Assembly (NCBI GenBank): GCA_949287305.1 | Contig: CASEFX010000007.1 | Span: 108,548-172,547, forward strand | Length of the DNA: 64,000 nt | Reading direction: 5' to 3' | Origin: an uncultured Sutterella sp. | GTDB lineage: Bacteria > Pseudomonadota > Gammaproteobacteria > Burkholderiales > Burkholderiaceae_F | Part shown: piece after piece, positions 43,966 through 56,762 of the stretch | Layout: each line of letters begins with the position of its first letter | How positions within the stretch are numbered: the first letter of the stretch is position 1 | Program-made: the position numbers and the translations under genes | Notes under the pieces: generated by a model | What the model was told of the DNA's origin: nothing | Database searches by the model: none | What the model saw: only the letters and a program-made list of their open reading frames with translations

Positions 43966-46284
43966 ATGATCCCCGAGCGTTTCATATCGCAGCTCCTTGA
44001 CCGCGCCGACATCGTCGACGTCGTGGGGCGTTACGTGCCGCTCAAGAAGGCCGGAAAGAACTATCAGGCGTGCTGTCCCTTCCACAAGGAAAAGACGCCT
44101 TCCTTCTCGGTCAGTCCGACCAAGCAGTTCTTCAAGTGCTTCGGTTGCGGCGTCGCCGGCAACGCCATCGGCTTTCTCATGCGCTACGAGGGCCTCGAAT
44201 TTCCCGAGGCCGTCGAAAAGCTCGCGGGCTTCTACAACATGGAGGTGCCGCGCGAGCGGCGCAGTCCCCGCGACATCGAGCGCGAAACCCGTCAGAAGAG
44301 CCTCACCGAATACATGGCCGACGCCGCCCGCTACTATGCGGGCGAGCTCAAAAAGAGCGAAAAGGCGATCAACTATCTGAAGGGTCGCGGGATCAGCGGC
44401 GAGACCGCCGCCAAATTTCATCTCGGCTACGCCCCCGAAGGCTGGCACGCGCTCCAAAAACTTTGGGGCGAGCGCTACGCCGCGCCCGAACTCGTCGAGT
44501 GCGGGCTTCTGATCGACAAGGGCGACCGCCGCTACGACGCCTACCGCGACCGACTGATGTTCCCGATCCGAAACGTGAAAGGTCACGTGATCGGGTTCGG
44601 TGCGCGCACCTTCAAGAAGGACGAGCAGCCCAAGTACATCAACAGCCCCGAGACGCCGATCTACCACAAGGGACGCGAACTCTACGGGCTCTTTGAAGGA
44701 CGCGAATTCATCCACCGCAAGGGCCGCGCCATCGTGTGCGAAGGGTACATGGACGTGATCCAGCTCTCGCAGGCGGGGTTTGAAGAAAGCGTCGCGGCGC
44801 TCGGCACCTCGATCACGTCCGAGCACGTGCAAAAGCTCCTCAAGATTTCGGATCAGGTCTACTTCTCGTTTGACGGCGATGCGGCGGGCCGCAAGGCGGC
44901 GCGCCGCGCCCTCGAGGCGGCGCTTCCCGTCATCACGGACGTGCAGAAGGCGGCCTTCATTCTGCTTCCGCCCGAGCACGATCCCGACAGCCTCATCAAG
45001 GCCGAGGGCCCCGAGGCCTTCGAGCGGGAAATCCGCCGCGCCTTGGGGCTCGTCGACTTCGCCAAGAGCCTGCTCCTTGACGGCAAGGATCTTCTCTATG
45101 CGGAAGACCGCGCCAAGGTCGTGGCCGAAGGCAAGGCCTTCGCGCTGCAGATGACGAAGGCGCCGATGCTGCGGCTCGCCCTCATCGAGGAGATCGCCGC
45201 GATCGCCCGCGTTTCGACCGACGAAATTCAGCGGCAGTACGGCCTCGTGACGCCCCCTCCCGCGGTGGCGATGCCGCCCGCGCCGCGTCCCCGCTACGAC
45301 GGACGCTTCCGTCCCCAGCAGGGCTCGGGTTACGGAACCTTCGGCGGCTACGACCGCTTCGGCTACGGCGCGCCCCGCTGGCAGCGGCGCGAATACTACG
45401 CGCCCGAACCCCGCATCACGGTCGCGGACTTTCGCGAGCGCATTCTGCAGCTCCTTCTCGCGCACCCCGTTCTCATCAACGAGTTTTCCGGCGTGATCGA
45501 AGAGGAGTTTCTCGGGAGCAACCAGCCCGTTGCGCAGCAGATCATCGAGGTCTGGCGCGCGGCCGCGGTGCTCGAGGACGAGGCGCCGGGGTCGAACCAC
45601 GCGGCGACGCTTCTCTCGCTCCTTTCGGAAAGCAAGTGGGCCTCCGTCTACGAAGAACTGCTTGCGGGCGAGATGCTCCTCGAAACCCCGGAAGAGGGGG
45701 CGCGCCTTGAAATTCGGCGCAATTTCCTCACGCTCGAACTCGAACGCGTGAAGCTTCGCGTGCAGACGCTCGTCGTGCGCGACGAAAAGGACGAGGCGGA
45801 ACTGCGCCGCATGGTCGACAGAAAGACCGAACTCGATCGGCTGATTTCTGAGACGCAGAAGGCGGAGTTTCAGTACCGGCTTCGCCGCGATACCGAAAAG
45901 GCCTACGAATACCTGCAAAAGCGCGACCGGAAGGAAGGGCACGGCGGCGGCATGGTGCTCGACAAGAATCCGAAGGTGCGCGCGCTCCAGGCCATGCTCT
46001 TCGGAATGAAGCCCGAGGACGAGGACGCCTCTGCGGAGGGCGCCGCGCCGAAGCCTGCGCAGGTCGCGCCCGCGAAGCCCTCCGCCGTGGTCGAAGCGCT
46101 TCAGGCGCTTCGTTCGCGCCGGGCCGCCCCCGCCGAAAACGGCGTGTCGGCGGACGAAAACTGGCTCGACGACAATGCGCCCCCTCCCGACGACGTTCCG
46201 GCCGACTATTTGTCGACGGCGGACGGCGAAGAGGAGGACGTACCCTACACCTTTGACGACGACGCGCCTTCCGACGACTATTGA
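43966..46284 (+). CDS. dnaG: DNA primase
   Basis: A 772-residue primase that makes RNA primers at the replication fork. N-terminal zinc-binding domain CCPFHKEKTPSF and FKCFGCG (residues about 40-65), TOPRIM domain with EGYMDVI near 260 and SFDGDAAGRKAARRAL near 305. A linker rich in Pro, Tyr, Gly and Arg (about 425-475) precedes the C-terminal helicase-binding domain. It is almost 200 residues longer than E. coli DnaG, with an acidic disordered tail (DDNAPPPDDVPADY). Confidence 0.95.
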   Translation: MIPERFISQLLDRADIVDVVGRYVPLKKAGKNYQACCPFHKEKTPSFSVSPTKQFFKCFGCGVAGNAIGFLMRYEGLEFPEAVEKLAGFYNMEVPRERRSPRDIERETRQKSLTEYMADAARYYAGELKKSEKAINYLKGRGISGETAAKFHLGYAPEGWHALQKLWGERYAAPELVECGLLIDKGDRRYDAYRDRLMFPIRNVKGHVIGFGARTFKKDEQPKYINSPETPIYHKGRELYGLFEGREFIHRKGRAIVCEGYMDVIQLSQAGFEESVAALGTSITSEHVQKLLKISDQVYFSFDGDAAGRKAARRALEAALPVITDVQKAAFILLPPEHDPDSLIKAEGPEAFEREIRRALGLVDFAKSLLLDGKDLLYAEDRAKVVAEGKAFALQMTKAPMLRLALIEEIAAIARVSTDEIQRQYGLVTPPPAVAMPPAPRPRYDGRFRPQQGSGYGTFGGYDRFGYGAPRWQRREYYAPEPRITVADFRERILQLLLAHPVLINEFSGVIEEEFLGSNQPVAQQIIEVWRAAAVLEDEAPGSNHAATLLSLLSESKWASVYEELLAGEMLLETPEEGARLEIRRNFLTLELERVKLRVQTLVVRDEKDEAELRRMVDRKTELDRLISETQKAEFQYRLRRDTEKAYEYLQKRDRKEGHGGGMVLDKNPKVRALQAMLFGMKPEDEDASAEGAAPKPAQVAPAKPSAVVEALQALRSRRAAPAENGVSADENWLDDNAPPPDDVPADYLSTADGEEEDVPYTFDDDAPSDDY

Positions 46285-46496
46285 GTCTCGGGAAAAGGGC
46301 CGAGCCCCTTTGATGCGAATCAGGGGCGATCTCCGTGTTTTTCCTGATTGTTTCACGCGGTATGCCCCGCTATGGGGATGCGTATGGCACAATTCTTAAG
46401 ATAGGCTCCGAAGGCGCATTTGGACCCCGATTAGGGGTTTTCCTAGTGGGAAGGCGAAGACGGGGCTGCGTCCACCTTAAAGAAATGAGGAAAGGC

Positions 46497-48926
<2,430 letters not shown>

Positions 48927-48931
48927 TTCGA

Positions 48932-49318
48932 GCCCCCTCGGAAGAGGGGGCGAAATCCCGCCGCAGAGGGCGCGCGCGAAGAGATTCGCCGCGCCCTTTG
49001 AGTTGAAAGGCCCCGGGATTCGTAGTATCCTATGCGCCTTTTCGTCCGCAACTCCCAACCTCGGCCGCCGCTTTGCAAAGCGGGGGTGGGGGGATTTTTG
49101 CACTCTGCAAAAAGCGTTGCGGACCGCACGCCCGACCTTCGGGGCGTCCCCCGTCGACCCGGCCCATCTCACGACACGCAGGGCGGCCGACGGATGCGGA
49201 CCGGAAACCCGAGGGCGTTTTTTTTCGCGCGTGCTACGTTGCCATGCTGAAAAAACACCGTCAAACGCCCGAACCCGGCAACGCATTCGGCGCGTTTGAA
49301 CCAAAAGGATATTGATTG
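48932..49318 (+). other. Gap between the two sigma factor genes
   Basis: A GC hairpin GCCCCCTC/GAGGGGGC (48932-48939 with 48944-48951) without a T-run follows rpoD. A palindrome CCGCTTTGCAAAGCGG (about 49068-49083) and a TTTTTGCA/TGCAAAAA repeat (about 49095-49113) lie in the middle. There is no clear terminator, so the second sigma gene may be reached by read-through as well as from its own promoter. AAGGA precedes its start. Confidence 0.5.
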
Positions 49319-51322
<2,004 letters not shown>

Positions 51323-51341
51323 AAGAACTTGCGAACGGCAA

Positions 51342-51378
51342 AATGCCCTGTCGGAGAAGTCCGACGGGGCATTTTATT
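51342..51378 (+). terminator. Terminator after the second sigma gene
   Basis: A 13-bp stem with one G-U pair (AATGCCCTGTCGGA with TCCGACGGGGCATT) closed by GAAG, followed by TTATTT. Confidence 0.9.
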
Positions 51379-51493
51379 TGAGGTCGTACTGGAAGCGGAT
51401 TTCTTCGGAGATGTGCAGCGGCCCGTCGGCTACGCCCGCGGGCCGCTGCACGCGCCCGCTCGCGGCGCGCAAGAGAATTCCGGTGGGTTTGTC
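51374..51493 (-). pseudogene. Possible C-terminal gene remnant beside the TnpB element
   Basis: On the minus strand a 39-codon stretch ends in TAA and reads TGILLRAASGRVQRPAGVAD then GPLHISEEIRFQYDLK. Third positions are strongly GC-biased, as in real genes here, and the end looks like a beta-sheet protein tail. It begins at a stop codon near the left side of the TnpB element, so it may be what is left of a gene cut by the insertion. Family not recognised. Confidence 0.3.
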
Positions 51494-51587
51494 TCAGATC
51501 CGTAGTTGCACTCTTTGGGGTGAACGCTTCCTTTTCGCATTCAAAGCCCGTTGTTTTTATTCAATTTCAACGAAGCGATTGACAACA

Positions 51588-53243
51588 ATGGGGACAACGG
51601 CGGTGCCTTCATCAGAGCAGATGAAAGTCGAATTTCACCTACGTGAAGACCCTATCGAGAGTGGGCATTTAAAATGTGTAATACTCTGTTATCACCACTG
51701 GTTCAATAGATTTCGACGCATGAGCTACGGCTACCGCTTTTCCGCAGAGTTTGTCAGTAAGACCTCCGCCGAGGTCTACTTTACGTGGTCGGCGGGGCAG
51801 GCGCTCGTGTATAACTCCAAGGTTGAGGAAGCTCGTTACCATTATCGATTCGCCCAAATTTTCGGCGGAGAGATGCCGGACGCCGATCAGAAGTATTCGC
51901 ATCTAATCACGAATCCTTATACAAGGAAGCGTTATTTGGAGTGGCTCGAGTCAGTTCCTCCGGAGGTTCTGCGAATCGGTGCCGTGCTCTACTACAAGGC
52001 CGTCAGACAAGCCAAAGCGGGCTTGGCGAAAAGACCGAAAACGAAACGCATCAAGGCTGCCGACCGGCATCTCTGGCTCACCTCGGATCTCTTCTCAATC
52101 AGACAATTGCGCGACAAATGGTTCGAACTCACCTTGTGGGTGAAAGAACAACAAGTCGCCCGCATCCGTTTCAAGGCGCACCGCCCCTTCGAAATGCCGA
52201 ATTCCGTTCACATCAAGACGAAGGGAAGCAGGCTCTTTGTGTCTTTCTGTTCTCCCAAGGCCAGCGATGAGGATCGCTATCCTGAGACGGAAGACGAAAT
52301 CCGGGCGCGCCTGAGAATGAAGACACCTGAAGAGCTGTTGGAGCGTACGGTCGGTTGTGACAGAGGAGTCGTAACGCCCTTGCAGACGCAGACGCAGGGA
52401 TTCAGGCTTACGCGCACTCAGAAGGCAAGAATGCGTCACAAGGATAAACACATCAAGAAGTGTCAAAAGAAGCTTGCGCGGCAAGTTCTGCATAGCTCGG
52501 GTTGGCGCAAAACACGCATAAAGATCAATGATGCGAATACGTATGGGCGCAATGTGCGGGAGAACCTTGCACATCAGACTTCGCATGCCTTGGTCTCTCT
52601 TCCCAACGTGGATGTGATCGCTTTTGAAGATCTGAAAGTCGAGGCCATGATGGCCGCCCCCAAGCCGAAGTTCAATGAGGCGGGCAAATCGCAACACAAT
52701 GGACGAGCGGCGAAGGCCGGTCTGAACAGGGCCATCCAGTTTGAGGCCGCGTGGGGCCGCACGTTGGCCTATACCCAATACAAGGCGCTGAAGCACGGCA
52801 AACTTGTCGTTACCGTGCCCGCCGCTTACAGCAGTCAGCAATGCCCGAAGTGCGGGCACACACATCGCAGCAATCGCCCTGACCAGGCACACTTTGCATG
52901 CACGAACCCCGACTGCCGATTCAATGAAGATCATCAACTCACTGCGGATCAGGTTGCGGCGATGAACATCGCGGCGCGGGCTGTAAAGCAGATTTTTGAT
53001 GACCAACAGAAGTCCAAAGAACGAAAGCGCCTTCTGCGCATGCGCAAGAAAGGCGAATCGAAAGGACAAGGTAGGGGTGGGACGCCCCGAACCGTAATGC
53101 GTTCCGGCGATGTCGGAGCTGCGAAGCCGGTGGAGCCTATGCCGGACACGGGAAATCTTCCTGTGTCCACCTTGGCTGTGAAACCGGAATCCCTTGACAA
53201 ACGCGTAGCGTTGGCGGGGGAGTGTTCATCCACCAGTTTATAG
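51588..53243 (+). CDS. tnpB: TnpB-type RNA-guided nuclease (IS200/IS605-like, OrfB)
   Basis: About 551 residues. The RuvC-like nuclease residues are visible: Asp258 in TVGCDRGVVTP, Glu347 in VIAFEDLKVEAM and Asp454 in TADQVAAMNIAARA. The zinc ribbon has CPKC (419-422) and two further Cys in CTNPDC. No TnpA transposase is nearby, so the element is tnpB-only. The protein is longer than typical TnpB (about 400), with an enlarged N-terminal half. Start uncertain: ATG 51588 or 51621. Lower GC content and different codon use from neighbours indicate transfer. The 3' end overlaps a likely omega-RNA. Confidence 0.88.
   Translation: MGTTAVPSSEQMKVEFHLREDPIESGHLKCVILCYHHWFNRFRRMSYGYRFSAEFVSKTSAEVYFTWSAGQALVYNSKVEEARYHYRFAQIFGGEMPDADQKYSHLITNPYTRKRYLEWLESVPPEVLRIGAVLYYKAVRQAKAGLAKRPKTKRIKAADRHLWLTSDLFSIRQLRDKWFELTLWVKEQQVARIRFKAHRPFEMPNSVHIKTKGSRLFVSFCSPKASDEDRYPETEDEIRARLRMKTPEELLERTVGCDRGVVTPLQTQTQGFRLTRTQKARMRHKDKHIKKCQKKLARQVLHSSGWRKTRIKINDANTYGRNVRENLAHQTSHALVSLPNVDVIAFEDLKVEAMMAAPKPKFNEAGKSQHNGRAAKAGLNRAIQFEAAWGRTLAYTQYKALKHGKLVVTVPAAYSSQQCPKCGHTHRSNRPDQAHFACTNPDCRFNEDHQLTADQVAAMNIAARAVKQIFDDQQKSKERKRLLRMRKKGESKGQGRGGTPRTVMRSGDVGAAKPVEPMPDTGNLPVSTLAVKPESLDKRVALAGECSSTSL
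53143..53228 (+). ncRNA. Candidate omega-RNA / right end of the TnpB element
   Basis: Overlapping the tnpB 3' end are a hairpin GGACACGGG/CCTGTGTCC (53143-53151 with 53159-53167), a small stem AACGC/GCGTT (about 53200-53212) and a closing GGAATCCC...GGGGGAGTGTTCA, which resembles right ends of IS605-family elements. In TnpB systems the RNA scaffold ends here and the guide is the next 16-20 bases of flanking DNA (from about 53229). The exact 5' end cannot be seen. Confidence 0.55.
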
Positions 53244-53551
53244 CCAGGTGTGAGTGGCTGATCATCGGTCACGATTCTGTACGCAGGAACTTCTTTTGCG
53301 TACTGAACATGACCGCAAAACGTTTGGTCGTGGATTCGCTTTGCGGCTTCCGCGAAGGGAAATCCTTCGCTTTGTCGCGTCGTGCAAAGTAGTGTTTAAG
53401 ATTTTGGAAAACGCCTCTCGTTTTCCTGGCTGGATCGAAAGGGAGGAAAGGTGATACCTTTTCAGAAAGCAAAGCGTTCTCCGCGAAGACGAAAGGTTGG
53501 ATCCCGTCTTCGTTTTTGCTAAGGGTTTCGGGTCGATCGAAGGTGGTCGGC

Positions 53552-53586
53552 CCGTTTTTTTGCGCCCCGCAAGCGTAAAAAAACGG
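53552..53586. terminator. Hairpin in the gap after tnpB
   Basis: CCGTTTTTTT pairs with AAAAAAACGG (53552-53561 with 53577-53586), a bidirectional terminator-like structure upstream of the tRNA. The rest of the 405-base gap (53244-53648) holds no gene I can support. Confidence 0.6.
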
Positions 53587-53648
53587 TCAAAACGCGGGGG
53601 GCGGGCGCTTTTTGCCGGTGAAGTTCTGTACAATGTTTCGTCTTTGGC

Positions 53649-53725
53649 GGGCCTGTAGCCAAGTTGGTTAAGGCACCGGACTCATAATCTGGCGATCCTG
53701 GGTTCAAGTCCCAGCGGGCCCACCA
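53649..53725 (+). tRNA. tRNA with CAU anticodon (elongator Met or Ile2)
   Basis: A 77-base tRNA: acceptor GGGCCTG/CGGGCCC (one G-U), anticodon loop CTCATAA with anticodon CAT, T-loop GTTCAAGTC, encoded CCA. It lacks the three G-C pairs of an initiator anticodon stem. Elongator Met and lysidine-modified Ile2 cannot be separated with certainty from the sequence alone. Confidence 0.92.
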
Positions 53726-53767
53726 TGCCTCCCTTTCTCTTCGTCCTTCGGACATTCATTCCCGCAG

Positions 53768-55180
53768 ATGCCGTCTTTTTCCGATTTTCATCTTGATTCG
53801 CGCCTCCTTTCCGCCATTGAACGCATGGGCTACAAAACGCCCACGCCGATTCAGGAAAAGGCCATCCCCGTCGTCCTTTGCGGCCGCGACGTGATGGGTG
53901 CGGCGCAGACGGGGACCGGCAAGACCGCGGGTTTCGGACTGCCGCTTCTCGCGCGCATTCTTCCGAAGGCGAACACTTCGATGTCGCCCGCGCGCCATCC
54001 GGTGCGCGCCCTCATTCTGACGCCAACGCGCGAACTCGCCGTCCAGGTTTCGGAAAACCTCGAAGCCTACGCCAAGGACACGCCGCTTCGCGTGGGCGTG
54101 GTCTACGGGGGCGTCGACATCCGTCCGCAGGCCGACATGCTTCGCCGAGGGATCGAAGTCCTTACGGCGACGCCGGGACGTCTTCTCGATCACATCGAAC
54201 AAAAGTCCGTGCAGCTCTCGCAGGTCGAGGTGGTCGTGCTCGACGAAGCCGACCGCATGCTCGACATGGGCTTCCTGCCCGACATCTCCCGCATCCTGAA
54301 GCTTCTTCCGACCAACCGGCAGAGCCTCATGTTCTCGGCCACCTTCTCGCCCGAGATCAAGAAGCTCGCGACGAACTTCCTCAAGCCCGATCCCGTGCTT
54401 GTCGAAGTCGCCCGCGACAACCAGACGGCCGAAACCGTCACGCAGGAGGTCTACCGCGTCGGAAGCCGCGTGAAGGCGGACGCCCTCGTGCAGCTTTTGA
54501 AGACGAAGGGCCCGGGCGCCTCGGCCATGCAGCAGGTGATCGTCTTCGTGAACAAGAAGGAAACCTGCCGGCGTCTTGCGCGCATGCTCAAGAACTACGG
54601 CGTCGAAGCCGACGCAATTCACGGAGACAAGACGCAGGACGAACGTCAGGCGGCTCTCTCCGCCTTCCGCGAGGGCACGGTGCACGTGCTCGTCGCGACC
54701 GACGTCGCCGCCCGCGGGCTCGACATCAAGGAACTGCCCTTCGTCATCAACTTTGACGTCCCGGGCAATCCCGAGGACTACGTCCACCGCATCGGCCGTA
54801 CGGGCCGCGCCGGCCTCAAGGGCCTCGCGATGATGATCACGACCGAGGACGACGTCAAGGCCGTGGAGGCGATCGAAAAGTTCACGAAACAGAAGTTCAA
54901 GGTGATCGACATGTCGCCCGCGCGTCCGCGCCGCAGCGACCGGTTCGAACGCCGCCGCGGCGGCGACGACCGCATCGACACGCCCGAAGACGAAAAAGCC
55001 GCGCGTGAACTCGCTCGCTCCTACGTGCCGCCCGCCCAGCGCTTCTACGATCCGATCTTCTCTCACCCCTATTTCCCGTCGCGAAAGGGCCGCAAGGCCG
55101 ACGAAGTGCTCACGCCCTTCCGCCCGCAGGCCCGGCGCGCGCGTCCGGTGGCGGTGCTCCTCGGCGGCGCGGGGAAGTGA
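53768..55180 (+). CDS. rhlE: DEAD-box RNA helicase, RhlE type
   Basis: A 470-residue ATP-dependent RNA helicase. Q motif (GYKTPTPIQEKAIPVVL), motif I AQTGTGKTA, motif II VLDEADRML, motif III FSATF and motif VI HRIGRTGRAG are present. The C-terminus is Arg-rich (RPRRSDRFERRRGGDD). RhlE acts in ribosome assembly and RNA turnover. It starts 43 bases after the tRNA with no strong ribosome-binding site. Confidence 0.93.
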   Translation: MPSFSDFHLDSRLLSAIERMGYKTPTPIQEKAIPVVLCGRDVMGAAQTGTGKTAGFGLPLLARILPKANTSMSPARHPVRALILTPTRELAVQVSENLEAYAKDTPLRVGVVYGGVDIRPQADMLRRGIEVLTATPGRLLDHIEQKSVQLSQVEVVVLDEADRMLDMGFLPDISRILKLLPTNRQSLMFSATFSPEIKKLATNFLKPDPVLVEVARDNQTAETVTQEVYRVGSRVKADALVQLLKTKGPGASAMQQVIVFVNKKETCRRLARMLKNYGVEADAIHGDKTQDERQAALSAFREGTVHVLVATDVAARGLDIKELPFVINFDVPGNPEDYVHRIGRTGRAGLKGLAMMITTEDDVKAVEAIEKFTKQKFKVIDMSPARPRRSDRFERRRGGDDRIDTPEDEKAARELARSYVPPAQRFYDPIFSHPYFPSRKGRKADEVLTPFRPQARRARPVAVLLGGAGK

Positions 55181-55250
55181 GCTAAGCTCTTTTCCCTATG
55201 GCGCGGAAAGGATTCTCCGTGCTATCTTAACCAAACATGCATTCCGAGTT

Positions 55251-55386
55251 GAAGCGTACGCTTCACGCCAACCTGCCCGACCCGGGCAAGGTGGTTTCGG
55301 TCCGACGATCGAATGTGGCCCGACGGCAGTCGGGCAATAGTACGGGCGGCGAACTCTCGCGGTGCATGCACGGCGGGAGTTTTTTT
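55251..55386 (+). ncRNA. Structured intergenic RNA ending in a terminator
   Basis: Four stems in a row: GAAGCGTACGCTTC (55251-55264); ACCTGCCCG with CGGGCAAGGT (55271-55292, one bulge); GCCCGAC/GTCGGGC with a GGCA tetraloop (55318-55335); and a 13-bp stem with one mismatch and one G-U pair (55353-55365 with 55368-55380), followed by seven T. It lies between rhlE and a small AbrB-like gene. It does not match a riboswitch or sRNA class that I recognise. Either an independent sRNA or an attenuating leader of the downstream gene. Confidence 0.55.
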
Positions 55387-55487
55387 GTTGCCCGCTGAAA
55401 AGAGAATTCAAAAGCAAACGGTGGATTTGTTCCGGATTGCCGCACCGAGGAAAAGGTCCGAAAGACGGCTAAAGAGGAGAAGTGAAA

Positions 55488-55718
55488 ATGGCAAATCGCC
55501 TCACGATCAAGGGTCAGGTTACGATTCCGAAGGACGTTCGGGAGTTTTTGGGTCTGCAGGCGGGTGCCTCGCGCGTGGAATTCACGATCGACGAGGACGG
55601 AAGCGTCCGCGTCGTGAAGGCGGCCGACGCGCCGCGTCCGATTCGCCGCGCGCCGGTGCAGCGCTACCAGACTTCTCTTGCCAGCCGCCTTGCGGCCGAG
55701 GGTTGCTTTTCCGCTTGA
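55488..55718 (+). CDS. AbrB/MazE-type DNA-binding protein
   Basis: A 76-residue protein whose first half (MANRLTIKGQVTIPKDVREF, then LGLQAGASRVEFTIDEDGSVRV) is a SpoVT/AbrB swapped-hairpin domain as in antitoxins and small regulators. The C-terminal half is basic and unstructured-looking. No toxin gene follows, so it is an orphan antitoxin or an independent regulator. GAGGAG lies before ATG 55488. Confidence 0.82.
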   Translation: MANRLTIKGQVTIPKDVREFLGLQAGASRVEFTIDEDGSVRVVKAADAPRPIRRAPVQRYQTSLASRLAAEGCFSA

Positions 55719-55795
55719 GCCTGCGTTTTCGAAAACTTAACGCTCGCTTCAAGGGCACTCCGTATAGTGGGTGAATCCACGTTGGAGGCGCCGCC

Positions 55796-56680
55796 ATGTC
55801 TTTTTTCGCTCTGCTGCTCGTACTCACCGCCGCGTGCTGTCACGCGACGTGGAACTATCACCTGAAAAAAGCGAACTGCGGCAGAGCAATCTGGTGGCTC
55901 GTCTACATCCTCACCTCCGTCATCACGATTCCGCTTCTTCTTCTGTGGGACCCGCAGGCGCTCACGCGCATCACGCCCACGGGGTGGTTCGTGATCCTCA
56001 TTTCCGCGCCGATCCACGTTGTCTACGCGCTTGTTCTGCAGATCGGCTACAAGAAGTCCGACTACTCGATCGTCTATCCGACGGCCCGCGGCGCGGGGCC
56101 GCTCATCACGGTGCTCTCGGCCGTCGTCATCCTGGGTGACGCGCCGAGTCTCACGGGCTGGTGCGGGATCTTCGCCATTCTGGCGGGCGTCGTCCTCCTT
56201 ACCCTTCGCACCGAAAAGGGCGCGGATCTCTCTCGCGTGCACACGGGGATCTTCTGGGGGTTGCTCACGGGCGTCTGCATCGCGGGCTACTCCTTCTGCG
56301 ACGCCTGGGCCGTGCAGCGCGACACGGGGCTCACGCCGGCGAGCTTCTACTTCCCCTCGATCGTCGTGCGCGCGATCGTGATGACGCCCTTCATGCTCGC
56401 CATGAAGGACTGGCGCGAACAGGTCCGCTCCATCTGGAAGAACCCCGTGAGCCGCCGCGCCCTCTGGGTCGTGACGGTCGGGTCTCCGGGCGGCTACATC
56501 CTCGTTCTCTGCGCCATGACGATGGCGCCCCTCGCCTACGTCGCGCCGACCCGCGAAGTGGGGATGATGGTGGGCGTGATCGTGGGCGCGATTCTCCTCA
56601 AGGAGCACCTGAGCTTGACGAAGATCTCGGGGCTCGTCGCCATGGTGGCGGGCGTCCTTCTCATCGCGTTCGCTCACTGA
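55796..56680 (+). CDS. EamA/DMT-family permease
   Basis: A 294-residue membrane protein with about ten hydrophobic segments in two repeats, typical of the drug/metabolite transporter superfamily (FFALLLVLTAACCHATWNYHLKK at the start; second repeat near MTMAPLAYVAPTREVGMMVG). It would export a metabolite or amino acid; no substrate can be assigned. GGAGGC precedes ATG 55796. Confidence 0.85.
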   Translation: MSFFALLLVLTAACCHATWNYHLKKANCGRAIWWLVYILTSVITIPLLLLWDPQALTRITPTGWFVILISAPIHVVYALVLQIGYKKSDYSIVYPTARGAGPLITVLSAVVILGDAPSLTGWCGIFAILAGVVLLTLRTEKGADLSRVHTGIFWGLLTGVCIAGYSFCDAWAVQRDTGLTPASFYFPSIVVRAIVMTPFMLAMKDWREQVRSIWKNPVSRRALWVVTVGSPGGYILVLCAMTMAPLAYVAPTREVGMMVGVIVGAILLKEHLSLTKISGLVAMVAGVLLIAFAH

Positions 56681-56762
56681 TCCCGCGCACGGAAAGCGTG
56701 CTCTAGGCAGGCGTGGACTGTGTTAGATTGTCGGATCTCCTTTTACCCTCCCATCCGACACC

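Noticed and set aside
43339..46392. A 1017-codon minus-strand frame opposite yqeY and dnaG
   Set aside because: Composition is Arg/Val/His/Asp-rich without domain-like pattern; dnaG motifs on the plus strand are unambiguous.
51588..53243. A Cas12-type CRISPR effector
   Set aside because: No repeat-spacer array or cas genes nearby; RuvC and zinc ribbon arrangement and right-end structure are those of TnpB.
53262..53633. A 123-codon minus-strand frame downstream of tnpB
   Set aside because: No family resemblance, no ribosome-binding site, and it covers a terminator-like hairpin.
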